DNA from: Saprospirales bacterium
Lineage (GTDB): Bacteria > Bacteroidota > Bacteroidia > Chitinophagales > JADIYW01
Assembly (NCBI GenBank): GCA_016711605.1
Contig: JADJSS010000004.1
Coordinates: 124,001-188,000 of the forward strand
DNA: 64,000 nt
Reading direction: 5' to 3'
In this document: piece after piece, positions 45,943-54,113 of the stretch
Layout: every line of letters starts with the position of its first letter
Position numbering within the stretch: the first letter of the stretch is position 1
Position numbers and translations under genes: made by a program
The notes under the pieces: generated by a model
Seen by the model: the letters and a program-made list of their open reading frames with translations, nothing else
Told to the model about the DNA's origin: nothing
The model's database searches: none

Positions 45943-47467
45943 TAGTAGCTGGCGGTTTTGAACTGATATCATATACAACTCTGTTTATTCCTTTTACGTT
46001 ATTTATTATTTCATTCGAAACTCGTGCCAAAAATTCGTAAGGCAAATGTGACCAATCTGCAGTCATGCCGTCAACAGATGAAACTGCACGCAAAGCTACA
46101 ACATTTTCGTAAGTTCTTTCGTCACCCATAACGCCAACACTTTGTACTGGTAAATACATGACGCCAGCTTGCCAAACTTGGTTGTATAGTCCACTACTTT
46201 TTAAGTTTTCAATGAAAATATGATCTGCTTTTTGCAAAATTTCTACTTTTTCAGCAGTTACATCACCTAAAATACGAATACCTAAACCTGGTCCAGGAAA
46301 TGGATGACTGTGTAAAATATTTTCAGGTAAATGTAAAGCAGCACCAACGCGACGCACTTCATCTTTAAATAATTTTTTTAACGGTTCGATAATTTTAAGG
46401 TGCATTTTTTCAGGCAAACCACCTACATTATGATGCGATTTTATTTTGGCTGAAGGTCCATGAACGGAAATAGATTCAATCACATCAGGATAAATGGTAC
46501 CTTGACCCAACCATTTTACATTTTCCAGCTTTTGTGCTTCTTCCTGAAAAACATCAATAAAAACTTTTCCAATGGCTTTGCGTTTGGCTTCAGGTTCAGA
46601 AAGTCCTTTTAATTCTGCATAAAATTTTTCGGAAGCATCTACACCTATGATGTTCAAACCCAATTCTTTATACGAATCTAAAACAGATTCATATTCATTT
46701 AATCGCAATAAACCATTATTTACAAAAATGCAAACTAATTGTTTACCAATAGCTTTATGCAATAGGAGCGCGGCAACAGAAGAGTCAACACCACCAGAAA
46801 GACCAAGCACTACATTATCAGCGCCAACAATGCTTTGAATTTCAGAAACACTTTCTTCTACGAAGGCATTTGGCGTCCAATCTTGTGCGCAACCACAAAT
46901 ATCTACCACAAAATTTTGGATAATTTGTTTTCCATCTGTGCTGTGTGTTACTTCTGGATGAAATTGAATCGCATAAATTTCTTTTTCATTATGTTTAAAT
47001 GCAGCTACTGGAATGCTATCGGTATTTGCAATAATAGTGTAGTTTTCAGGAACTTGTAAAATTGAATCACCGTGACTCATCCAAACTTGCGAATTTGCGT
47101 CTACAAATTTTAGCAATTTATTAGTTGGTTCGATGTAATTTAAATGTGCTCTTCCATATTCTCTTTTCGATGAACGTTCTACTTTTCCACCTAAAACATG
47201 TGCTAAATATTGAGCACCGTAGCAAACGCCTAAAAGAGGTAAATTGTATTTTTCCAGCATTTCCTGAATTGGAAATTGTAATGCATCTTCTTCTAAAACT
47301 GAAAATGGCGAACCAGAAAGTATAATACCACTAAAGGTATCTTTTTCTACTATTTCTAATTTATTGTAAGGATGAATTTCGCAGTAAACGTTGAGTTCGC
47401 GAATACGGCGAGCTATGAGTTGCGTATACTGAGAACCGAAATCGAAGATTAGAATTTTGGAATGCAT
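45929..47467 (-). CDS. guaA: GMP synthase (glutamine-hydrolysing)
   Basis: Makes GMP from XMP, ATP and glutamine. The class I glutaminase half has the catalytic Cys in GVCYGAQYLAH and His/Glu in QFHPEVTHS; the ATP-pyrophosphatase half has LGLSGGVDSSVAALLL (SGGVDS P-loop). The C-terminal dimerisation domain ends VVYDISSKPPATIEWE, the normal GuaA terminus. Length 512 aa is standard. I take ATG 47467 (MHSKILIFDFGSQYTQL) over TTG 47473. A TACCTTTG box at 47471-47478 ends 3 nt before that ATG, so a leaderless mRNA is possible. No purine-responsive motif was found. Confidence 0.97.
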   Translation of the reverse strand: MHSKILIFDFGSQYTQLIARRIRELNVYCEIHPYNKLEIVEKDTFSGIILSGSPFSVLEEDALQFPIQEMLEKYNLPLLGVCYGAQYLAHVLGGKVERSSKREYGRAHLNYIEPTNKLLKFVDANSQVWMSHGDSILQVPENYTIIANTDSIPVAAFKHNEKEIYAIQFHPEVTHSTDGKQIIQNFVVDICGCAQDWTPNAFVEESVSEIQSIVGADNVVLGLSGGVDSSVAALLLHKAIGKQLVCIFVNNGLLRLNEYESVLDSYKELGLNIIGVDASEKFYAELKGLSEPEAKRKAIGKVFIDVFQEEAQKLENVKWLGQGTIYPDVIESISVHGPSAKIKSHHNVGGLPEKMHLKIIEPLKKLFKDEVRRVGAALHLPENILHSHPFPGPGLGIRILGDVTAEKVEILQKADHIFIENLKSSGLYNQVWQAGVMYLPVQSVGVMGDERTYENVVALRAVSSVDGMTADWSHLPYEFLARVSNEIINNVKGINRVVYDISSKPPATIEWE

Positions 47468-47470
47468 TTG

Positions 47471-47478
47471 CAAAGGTA
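47471..47478 (-). promoter_or_regulatory. guaA: -7 box (TACCTTTG) for guaA
   Basis: Minus-strand TACCTTTG matches TAnnTTTG and ends 3 nt before the ATG at 47467, the same spacing as at the MFS gene. Confidence 0.5.
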
Positions 47479-47530
47479 AAAGAAACTAATAAGTTAACAC
47501 AAAAAAGTTACTAAGAATTTAAATAAAAAA

Positions 47531-47553
47531 AACTCGAACAGATTGTCCGAGTT
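47531..47553 (-). terminator. Terminator after secG
   Basis: AACTCGAACA pairs with TGTCCGAGTT (one G-U pair) around a 3-nt loop; the minus strand continues with a TTTTTTTTATTT run. It ends the lptE-TPR-secG unit, 47 bp past the secG stop. Confidence 0.85.
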
Positions 47554-47599
47554 CAAGTTAAATATTTATGAAAAAGAAATTTTTCAGTTTTAAAACACC

Positions 47600-47956
47600 T
47601 TATTTTGTTGGCTGCGTTGGATTTTGCGCAGGTTGTGTTTGATTTGGTTGTGGCATTACAGGTTGAGCTGCTGTTGGTAATTTTGCTGCTTCTTCTGTCA
47701 TAGTTTTTTTAATTACAGTGCCATCATCTTCACGTGGTAAGATAAACGCAGTGCAAACGCATAACAACATTAAAAGGATAGCGCTGCCCCAAGTTGTCTT
47801 TTCCATGATGTCGCCAGCACTTTGAACACCAATGATGTTTGAAGCAGTGTTACCAACGCCACCAGTTAGACCACCGCCTTTTGGATTTTGAATTAAAACG
47901 ATCATTGTTATGAATAAACAAAGAATTATGATTAAAATGACTAAAAATGTAAACAT
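47600..47956 (-). CDS. secG: Preprotein translocase subunit SecG
   Basis: Small subunit of the SecYEG channel. Two membrane segments (residues 3-22 and 52-70) flank the conserved cytoplasmic loop VLIQNPKGGGLTGGVGN, the SecG signature, and AGDIMEKTTWGSAILL begins the second helix. A Pro/Thr/Gln-rich tail of about 35 residues is typical of Bacteroidota. 118 aa. It starts 1 bp after the TPR gene's stop, so the two are coupled. SecDF, the other Sec accessory, is 8 kb away on the same strand but not in the same operon. Confidence 0.93.
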   Translation of the reverse strand: MFTFLVILIIILCLFITMIVLIQNPKGGGLTGGVGNTASNIIGVQSAGDIMEKTTWGSAILLMLLCVCTAFILPREDDGTVIKKTMTEEAAKLPTAAQPVMPQPNQTQPAQNPTQPTK

Positions 47957-47957
47957 G

Positions 47958-49658
47958 TTATTCTGATTTAGTTAAATTTTGAATTAAGGACGCAAAGTAA
48001 GCACTTTTTTCGGGAAATTTCAAACGAAGTGTGTTATAAATGTCTAAAGCTTTTTCAATTTTACCTTGTTTCACATAAATATTTGCCAATGTTTCGGTCA
48101 TCATATCGTTTTTGAAGCTTACTGACTCGGTCGCGCTTTTGGTAACTTCTACGTCGATTTCATTAAAAAGATCAATTTCACCTTCTTCAAAAACTGGCTG
48201 AATGGTAATTTTTTCTTCTTTTTGGTTGCTTTGTTTGATTTCTGCATCTAATTCGTCGAGTGATTTTTCTGTTTTTTTATTTTGTAAAGATTGTTCCACT
48301 TCATAGCGTGGAATTTCCATCCAATTATCGGTTTGGTTATTTGGTGCAGTTTGAATTTGTAATTTTCCGTCTAATAATTTTAACCATTCTACAAACGTAT
48401 GAGGTTCGCTGGTGTTTTGAATATTAGGTTCAACTGTTTTTTCGATTGTTTCAGGTTGTTGTGTTTTTTGTTCGATAATTGGCTCGATAATTTCTTCAAT
48501 AATTTTATTTTCAATTATTGGTTTTTCAACAACAGCTTCTGAAATTTCATGTTTAATTTCATCTTTAAATTCGACTGCTGTTTCGATATTAGCATCCGTT
48601 GTTTGAATTTGAGTCGTTGAATTTTCAACTTCGATTTCTTTTTCTTTTTCTTTTTCTTTGTATTCTGTTTTTGGAGTGATTTCTTTTTCTATAGAAATTG
48701 TTACAAAGTTGTTTTCTATTTCATCGTGAATATTCGTAAACTCAGGAATTATTTGTACAACTAATGATTTTTGTAAATCTGTTTTTTCTTGAATAACATT
48801 AGAAGTTTCTTCTGTTTTTTCTACAGCTAGAATTTCTGTAGTTGTAATTTTCTCATTAATTTTTTCCTCAATTTCTTCAACAATTGGTTTTTCTTCAACT
48901 ATTTCTGGAATAGTTTCTTCCGAAATTTCGGAAACAATTTCTTTTGTTTCTTCAATGATTGGTTGAGTAATTTCTTTGCTTACAACTTCTTCAACTATTG
49001 GTTGTTTTACTTCAATTACTTCTTCTAATAAGATTTTGTTTTCTACACTTTCACTTTTATTCTCACTTTCAATTTTCGGATTTTCTCTTTCAAGTTTGAT
49101 TTGCTGAATGCGTTGTAAAACTATTTCAGCAGCAGAAAGTTTTTCTTCAACAATTGGTTTTTCAATAACTGTTTCTTCAACTATTTCTGGAATAGTTTCT
49201 TCCGGAATTTCGGAAACAATTTCTTTTGTTTCTTCAATGATTGGATCAGCAATTTCTTTGCTTACAACTTCTTCAACGATTGGTTGTTTTACTTCAATTA
49301 CTTCTTCTGATAAGATTTTGTTTTCTACACTTTCACTTTCATTCTCACTTTCACTTTTATTCTCATTTTCAGTTTTCGGATTTTCTCTTTCAAGTTTGAT
49401 TTGTTGAATGCGTTGTAAAACTATTTCAGCAGCAGAAAGTTTTTCTTCAACAATTGGTTTTTCAACAACTGTTTCTTCAACTATTTCTGGAATAGTTTCT
49501 TCCGAAATTTCGGAAACAATTTCTTTTGTTTCTTCAATGATTGGATCAGCAATTTCTTTGCTTAAAACTTCTTCAACGATTGGTTGTTTTACTTCAATTA
49601 CTTCTTCTAATAAAATTTTGTTTTCTACACTTTCACTTTCACTTCTTTTCACTTTCAC
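47958..49658 (-). CDS. Acidic tandem-repeat TPR protein, C-terminal part (after frame break)
   Basis: Continuation of the gene starting at 50509, in another frame. It has two further Glu/Val/Ile-rich repeat units of about 100 residues (VIEVKQPIVEEVVSKEI, EETIPEIVEE, LSAAEIVLQRIQQIKLE), a less regular acidic region, then a conserved C-terminus with SFKNDMMTETLANIYVKQGKIEKALDIY, a TPR motif, and a final YFASLIQNL helix. GTG at 49658 overlaps the other fragment's TGA by four bases (GTGA), but alignment of the repeats shows that one base is missing, so a single gene is more likely. Followed 1 bp later by secG. Confidence 0.8.
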   Translation of the reverse strand: MKVKRSESESVENKILLEEVIEVKQPIVEEVLSKEIADPIIEETKEIVSEISEETIPEIVEETVVEKPIVEEKLSAAEIVLQRIQQIKLERENPKTENENKSESENESESVENKILSEEVIEVKQPIVEEVVSKEIADPIIEETKEIVSEIPEETIPEIVEETVIEKPIVEEKLSAAEIVLQRIQQIKLERENPKIESENKSESVENKILLEEVIEVKQPIVEEVVSKEITQPIIEETKEIVSEISEETIPEIVEEKPIVEEIEEKINEKITTTEILAVEKTEETSNVIQEKTDLQKSLVVQIIPEFTNIHDEIENNFVTISIEKEITPKTEYKEKEKEKEIEVENSTTQIQTTDANIETAVEFKDEIKHEISEAVVEKPIIENKIIEEIIEPIIEQKTQQPETIEKTVEPNIQNTSEPHTFVEWLKLLDGKLQIQTAPNNQTDNWMEIPRYEVEQSLQNKKTEKSLDELDAEIKQSNQKEEKITIQPVFEEGEIDLFNEIDVEVTKSATESVSFKNDMMTETLANIYVKQGKIEKALDIYNTLRLKFPEKSAYFASLIQNLTKSE

Positions 49659-50220
49659 TTTTTCTTTTCAGTTTTCGGATTTTCTCTTTTAAGTTTGATT
49701 TGCTGAATGCGTTGTAAAACTATTTCAGCAGCAGAAAGTTTTTCTTCAACAATTGGTTTTTCAACAACTGTTTCTTCAACTATTTCTGGAATAGTTTCTT
49801 CCGGAATTTTGGAATCAATTTCTTTTGTTTCGTCAATAATTGGTTCAATAATTTCTTCGCTTACAACTTCTTCAACTATTGGTTGTTTTACTTTAATTGC
49901 TTCTTCTAATAAAATTTTGTTTTCTACACTTTCACTTTTATTCTCATTTTCAGTTTTCGGATTTTCTCTTTCAAGTTTGATTTGCTGAATGCGTTGTAAA
50001 ACTATTTCAGCAGCAGAAAGTTTTTCTTCAACAATTGGTTTTTCAACAACTGTTTCTTCAACTATTTCTGGAATAGTTTCTTCCGAAATTTTGGAATCAA
50101 TTTCTTTTGTTTCTTCTATGATTGGTTGAGTAATTTCTTTGCTTACAACTTCTTCAACGATTGGTTGTTTTACTTCAATTACTTCTTCTAATAAAATTTT
50201 GTTTTCTACACTTTCACTTT
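48871..50220. repeat. About 300-bp coding tandem repeats in the TPR gene
   Basis: The anchor TTG(C/T)TGAATGCGTTGTAAA recurs at 49101, 49401, 49700 and 49982, giving spacings of 300, 299 and 282 bp. The 282 unit is 18 bp shorter, in frame. The 299 unit has lost one base, which is exactly the frame break. A degenerate unit precedes 49101. Confidence 0.9.
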
Positions 50221-50509
50221 TTTGATGCAAAAATTCTTCTTCAATAACAGGTATAATACCACCAATTTTTGCTTCCTGAATGATTGCACTGTCTTTTGTG
50301 TTTAATAAAAAATATAATTTTTCTCTATTGTGAAAATGGAACGCAGTTTTGTGTAATTCATTTTCTGAATAGGTTCCTTTATTTTTTAAAGCATACAAAT
50401 GAAACAACGAAACATATGGATATTCTTTTATCCAATTGAGTAAAATTTCATCAGGAACTTTATTCAGTAAAGTTGGATTCGCTAATATTTCTTGTATGTT
50501 GTAATTCAT
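49655..50509 (-). CDS. Acidic tandem-repeat TPR protein, N-terminal part (before frame break)
   Basis: The true start of the gene. The conserved N-terminus MNYNIQEILANPTLLNKVPDEI, with LLNWIKEYPYVSLFHLYALKN, is a domain regularly found at this locus in Bacteroidota. It is followed by repeat units rich in Glu, Val and Ile (IEVKQPIVEEVVSKEI, EETIPEIVEETVVEKPIVEE, LSAAEIVLQRIQQIKLERENP). The frame stops at 49655 in a low-complexity AAG/GTGAAA stretch where the repeat is one base short. With the other fragment the gene codes for about 850 residues. No signal peptide. ATG 50509 overlaps the lptE stop by one base. Function unknown; TPR and acidic arms suggest a scaffold. Confidence 0.82.
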   Translation of the reverse strand: MNYNIQEILANPTLLNKVPDEILLNWIKEYPYVSLFHLYALKNKGTYSENELHKTAFHFHNREKLYFLLNTKDSAIIQEAKIGGIIPVIEEEFLHQKSESVENKILLEEVIEVKQPIVEEVVSKEITQPIIEETKEIDSKISEETIPEIVEETVVEKPIVEEKLSAAEIVLQRIQQIKLERENPKTENENKSESVENKILLEEAIKVKQPIVEEVVSEEIIEPIIDETKEIDSKIPEETIPEIVEETVVEKPIVEEKLSAAEIVLQRIQQIKLKRENPKTEKKK

Positions 50510-51096
50510 TACCAGTTACCAAAAGTTTTATTGAAAATTTGTTGTATTAATCTGTCAAAGATAATTGTTGATAGTGAACTTTCAACATCAATAAGTTGTC
50601 GGTTGGCGTCATAATTTTCACCATCTCTAAATACCTGTTTAAAGTTTTTCTTTGCATCTTTTTTATTGATATAATCAATTTGCACAGAAATATTCAATCT
50701 GTTTTGAGCTAAATTTTCAGTACCAGTTACCGTAACTGGATCTACACTGTATTCCATAATTGTTGCAGAGAATTCGATGTCACCATTATCGTTGTTTAAA
50801 GCAATTCTTGTTTCACGAAGAAATTTTTCTTTTAATTTATCGGTGAAAACTGGCGCCGCATTTGGATTTTGCAATGTTGAAATATTGACAGTTGGATTTA
50901 CAGAAAATGTTTTTAGATTCGGATCAACAGCAGCATCTGTAAAGCGATAAATTTTGCAAGAAGAAGTTGCAATGCAAAGTAAAATAATAAGTAAAGTCGA
51001 TAGTCGAAAATCAATAGTCGATCGTTTTATTTGATGACTAAAGTCTAATGACCATTGACCATTAACTATTGACCATTGACTAATCTTCCAATTCAT
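50509..51096 (-). CDS. lptE: LPS-assembly lipoprotein LptE-like
   Basis: Outer-membrane lipoprotein that plugs LptD and helps place lipopolysaccharide on the surface. The lipobox LLCIATSSC is followed by a body with IYRFTDAAVDPNLKTFSV, LRETRIALNNDNGDIEFSATI and a C-terminal SLSTIIFDRLIQQIFNKTF helix, matching Bacteroidota LptE. The signal peptide is odd: ATG 51096 is followed by about 30 residues (WKISQWSIVNGQWSLDFS and RSTIDFRLST) coded by 7-bp repeats at 50995-51083 before the hydrophobic core. The start overlaps the end of the sigma-54 activator gene by 17 bp. Neighbours miaB, TPR protein and secG fit the usual Bacteroidota order. Confidence 0.85.
   Translation of the reverse strand: MNWKISQWSIVNGQWSLDFSHQIKRSTIDFRLSTLLIILLCIATSSCKIYRFTDAAVDPNLKTFSVNPTVNISTLQNPNAAPVFTDKLKEKFLRETRIALNNDNGDIEFSATIMEYSVDPVTVTGTENLAQNRLNISVQIDYINKKDAKKNFKQVFRDGENYDANRQLIDVESSLSTIIFDRLIQQIFNKTFGNW
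50995..51083. repeat. Eleven 7-bp-phased repeats in the lptE 5' end
   Basis: Two exactly phased blocks. 51035-51083: TGACTAA, AGTCTAA, TGACCAT, TGACCAT, TAACTAT, TGACCAT, TGACTAA (seven units). 50995-51022: AGTCGAT, AGTCGAA, AATCAAT, AGTCGAT (four units). They are separated by 12 bp. The last unit overlaps the stop of the sigma-54 activator gene and all are translated in lptE. Same 7-bp period as at 34209 and 34792, with different unit sequence. Confidence 0.85.
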
Positions 51097-51700
51097 ATTC
51101 TTTTATTTTTCTATAAAGCGTTCTTTCAGAAATTCCTAAATCTAAAGAAGCATCTTTGCGTTTTCCACGATGTTTTTCCAACGCTTTTAAAATCATATTT
51201 TTTTCCATTTCTGCTAACGATAAATTTTGCTCAATGCTTTCTTCTTCATATTTCGGTTCATTTAAAACGATTGTAGAAGTATTTGTATGATTGTTTTCAA
51301 TCGAATTGTAATCTATACTCTTTTTTTCAATTGAAGCATCTTGAAATGGTAAATTATTTTTTATAGATGAAGCTATAAAATCTATGTTTTGTTCTTCTTT
51401 ATTAAACAAATTATTTTTAGTGTTTTCATCATAAGTACCGTTGCTCATATTCCACACAAAACGTTTTAGATCGTTTAAATCGTGTTTAATATCAAAAATC
51501 ATTTTGTATAACAGTTCTCTATCAGTAAATGTGTTTTGTTCTGAATTAGTTGCAAGTACTGGTAAATTATTAGCTTCAATGTTTGGAATAAATTTCGCCA
51601 ATTCATCTTTGGTTACTACTTTATCTTTCGATAAAACAGAAACTTGTTCTGCAATATTTTTTAATTCTCGAATATTTCCAGGAAAACGATAGTTCGTCAA
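51080..51700 (-). CDS. Sigma-54 activator, C-terminal (Fis HTH) part of broken gene
   Basis: C-terminal half of a bacterial enhancer-binding protein. It opens with NYRFPGNIRELKN, the end of the AAA+ domain, then a linker of 150 residues and a Fis-type helix-turn-helix: EMEKNMILKALEKHRGKRKDASLDLGISERTLYRKIKEYELED. The listed start is an internal codon; the coding frame continues upstream of 51700 to the lesion. Joined to the fragment at 51744-52358 it makes one protein of about 425 aa. It is directly upstream of lptE on the same strand and overlaps it by 17 bp. Confidence 0.85.
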   Translation of the reverse strand: MTNYRFPGNIRELKNIAEQVSVLSKDKVVTKDELAKFIPNIEANNLPVLATNSEQNTFTDRELLYKMIFDIKHDLNDLKRFVWNMSNGTYDENTKNNLFNKEEQNIDFIASSIKNNLPFQDASIEKKSIDYNSIENNHTNTSTIVLNEPKYEEESIEQNLSLAEMEKNMILKALEKHRGKRKDASLDLGISERTLYRKIKEYELED

Positions 51701-51743
51701 AATTTGTTTTGCATCTTCCTCCTAACTGAATTGGAGGCATTCT

Positions 51744-52358
51744 CTATTTTTCTGAAAAATCAGAAGCAAATTTTCTAAATAAAACTAAAATATCTTCTTT
51801 GCGTTCGCGCAAAGCAGGCACAAAAATCGGAACTGTATTTAATCGATAATATAAATCTTCTCTGAATTTTCCTTGACGAATTAATTTTGGTAAATCAACA
51901 TTGGTTGCTGCTAACACGCGCACATCTGATTTTTGTACGACTGATGCACCAACTTTTATAAATTCACCACTTTCTAACAAACGCAATAAACGAGCTTGTG
52001 TGCCAATTGGCATTTCACCAATTTCATCTAAAAATATCGTTCCACCATTTACAGTTTCAAAATAACCTTTTCGCTTTTCATGTGCACCTGTGAATGAACC
52101 TTTTTCATGTCCGAATAATTCTGAATCTATTGTGCCTTCAGGAATTGCACCACAATTTACTGCAATAAAATTTTCATGTTTTCTCGTAGATAAATTATGT
52201 ATAATTTGAGAAAATACTTCTTTCCCAACACCACTTTCACCTGTTATTAATATAGATAAATTGGTTGGCGCCACGCGAACTGCAACTTCCAATGCTCTGT
52301 TTAAAGCAGGTGAGTTGCCTATAATTCCAAATCGTTGTTTTACTTGTTGTAATTCCAT
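51744..52358 (-). CDS. Sigma-54 activator, N-terminal AAA+ part of broken gene
   Basis: The N-terminal 200 residues of a sigma-54-dependent activator without a receiver domain. Walker A is GESGVGKE; the sigma-54 contact loop is ELFGHEKGSFTGAHEKRKG; Walker B is GTIFLDEIGEM; then DVRVLAATNVDL and FREDLYYRLNTVPIFVP. The frame then stops at TAG (51744) just after FSEK. Restoring TAT gives EKYRMPPIQL; about 20 bp later an extra G (GGAGGA for GAGGA) shifts the frame. Fixing both makes the protein continuous with NYRFPGNIRELKN. Two lesions within 30 bp suggest a low-quality stretch or an early pseudogene. Target promoters unknown. Confidence 0.85.
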   Translation of the reverse strand: MELQQVKQRFGIIGNSPALNRALEVAVRVAPTNLSILITGESGVGKEVFSQIIHNLSTRKHENFIAVNCGAIPEGTIDSELFGHEKGSFTGAHEKRKGYFETVNGGTIFLDEIGEMPIGTQARLLRLLESGEFIKVGASVVQKSDVRVLAATNVDLPKLIRQGKFREDLYYRLNTVPIFVPALRERKEDILVLFRKFASDFSEK

Positions 52359-52470
52359 TTTTTTATTTGATGATTTGAAGATGTTATATTCTGAAAAATG
52401 TGTTTAAAGTTGCTTTGTTATTAAAAATTTGATTGCATCTTCAATTTTTCAAAACAACTCATTTTTCAAA

Positions 52471-53916
52471 TTAAACTACTCTTCCTTTTAACATGGCTTT
52501 GTTGCCGCTTTCTACCAAAACATTAACGTATTCACCAATTTTATGATTTCCTTTTGGAAAAATAATAAAGCGATTATTTGAACTTCTGCCACACAATTCA
52601 TCATCACTTTTCTTCGATGTTTTTTCAATCAAAACTTTAAATGTTTTACCAATTTCTGCTAAATTATTTTCTTTAGAATGACGATTTTGCAGTTCTACGA
52701 TTTCTGCCAATCTTCTTTTTTTTGTTTCCAAAGGAACATCATCTTTAAATTTCCTGGCAGCCAAAGTTCCTGGTCTTTCAGAATAATAATACATGTAGCA
52801 CAAATCATATCGTACATATTCCATCATCGACAATGTATCTTGATGTTCTTCTTCGGTTTCGCCACAAAAACCAGCAATCATATCAGAAGAAATTCCACAA
52901 TCTGGAATTATTTTTTTAATTGCATCTATTCTATTTAAATACCATTCGCGAGTGTAAGTTCTGTTCATGCGCTCCAAACATGCAGTGTTTCCTGACTGTA
53001 CAGGCAAATGTATGTAATTGCAAATGTTCTCGTATTTTACAATCGTATGCAACACATCATCACAAATATCTTTTGGATGCGATGTTGAAAAACGCACACG
53101 CAATAACGGATTTACTAGCGCCACTTTTTCTAAAAGCTGTGGAAAATTTACTTGAATTGTTTCATTTTCATTTTCACTATCACTTTCACTTCCTTTCCAT
53201 TTATATGAATCTACATTTTGTCCAAGTAATGTAATTTCACGATAACCTTTGTCAAACAAATCTTGTGCTTCAGCAATAATAGAATCTGGATTTCTGCTGC
53301 GTTCGCGACCACGTGTAAAGGGTACTACGCAAAACGAACACATATTATCGCAGCCACGCATAATAGAAACAAAAGCAGTAACGCCATTTTTATCTAAACG
53401 CACTGGTGATATATCTGCATAGGTTTCTTCACGAGACAATAAAACGTTGACACCTTTTTGTCCACCTTCAGCATCTGCAATTAAATCTGGTAAACTTCTG
53501 TAAGCATCTGGACCAACTACTAAATCAACGATTTTTTCTTCTTCCAGAAATTTTGATTTCAAACGTTCAGCCATACAACCAAGAACGCCAATCAACATGC
53601 CTTTTCTTTTCTTCTTGATTTGATTGAACGAATGCAAACGCGTGCGGACAGTTTGTTCTGCTTTTTCGCGAATGGAACAGGTGTTTATTAAAATCAAATC
53701 AGCTTGTAACACATCAGTAGTCACCGAATAACCTTGTTTGGATAGGATAGAAGCTACAATTTCACTGTCGCTGAAATTCATTGCACAACCATAGCTTTCA
53801 ATATAAAAATGCTTGTTGTTTTTAAATTCATTTTCGGTTGCTACAACGCTCAGAGCTTCACCTTGACGTGTTTCGTCATGCTGTTTTTTTTCTATATATT
53901 CTAAAAGTTCGCTCAT
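52471..53916 (-). CDS. miaB: tRNA-2-methylthio-N6-dimethylallyladenosine synthase
   Basis: Radical SAM methylthiotransferase that adds a methylthio group at A37 of tRNAs reading UNN codons. The N-terminal MTTase domain has YIESYGCAMNFSDSE with Cys 44; the radical SAM CxxxCxxC is CDNMCSFC in MRGCDNMCSFCVVPFTRGRE; the C-terminal TRAM domain ends NVLVESGNKAMLKGRVV. 481 aa is normal for Bacteroidota MiaB. A TAGCTTTG box at 53964-53971 lies 47 nt upstream. It is transcribed toward the sigma-54 activator gene across a gap of about 110 bp, so it may head that operon. Confidence 0.95.
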   Translation of the reverse strand: MSELLEYIEKKQHDETRQGEALSVVATENEFKNNKHFYIESYGCAMNFSDSEIVASILSKQGYSVTTDVLQADLILINTCSIREKAEQTVRTRLHSFNQIKKKRKGMLIGVLGCMAERLKSKFLEEEKIVDLVVGPDAYRSLPDLIADAEGGQKGVNVLLSREETYADISPVRLDKNGVTAFVSIMRGCDNMCSFCVVPFTRGRERSRNPDSIIAEAQDLFDKGYREITLLGQNVDSYKWKGSESDSENENETIQVNFPQLLEKVALVNPLLRVRFSTSHPKDICDDVLHTIVKYENICNYIHLPVQSGNTACLERMNRTYTREWYLNRIDAIKKIIPDCGISSDMIAGFCGETEEEHQDTLSMMEYVRYDLCYMYYYSERPGTLAARKFKDDVPLETKKRRLAEIVELQNRHSKENNLAEIGKTFKVLIEKTSKKSDDELCGRSSNNRFIIFPKGNHKIGEYVNVLVESGNKAMLKGRVV

Positions 53917-53963
53917 TTTAAAGTTATACGAAATAAATTATTTGTTATAAAGTAAAAGGAATG

Positions 53964-53971
53964 CAAAGCTA
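53964..53971 (-). promoter_or_regulatory. miaB: -7 box (TAGCTTTG) for miaB
   Basis: Minus-strand TAGCTTTG matches TAnnTTTG, 47 nt before the ATG at 53916. Confidence 0.5.
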
Positions 53972-54113
53972 CAAAAAATAACTAATAGTGACAAATTGGC
54001 AGAAAGGTTTTAATTACAAAAACATGTTCTTAAAATTCCTTAATTTATCTTAAATCGGAACTTCTTGTAATAATATTTAGTTTATTTCAACGTATTAATA
54101 CAAACCAACGCAT

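Noticed and set aside
49655..49658. GTGA overlap considered as a programmed translational restart between two genes.
   Set aside because: Repeat spacing of 299 instead of 300 bp shows one lost base, and the two parts form one continuous protein in frame with it restored.
49108..49988. Plus-strand Ser/Thr/Ile-rich repeated frames opposite the TPR repeats.
   Set aside because: They mirror the acidic repeats of the real minus-strand gene, with no promoter or start.
48871..50220. Repeat region considered as a CRISPR-like array.
   Set aside because: Units are about 300 bp, near-identical and coding in frame; no short spacers and no cas genes are present.
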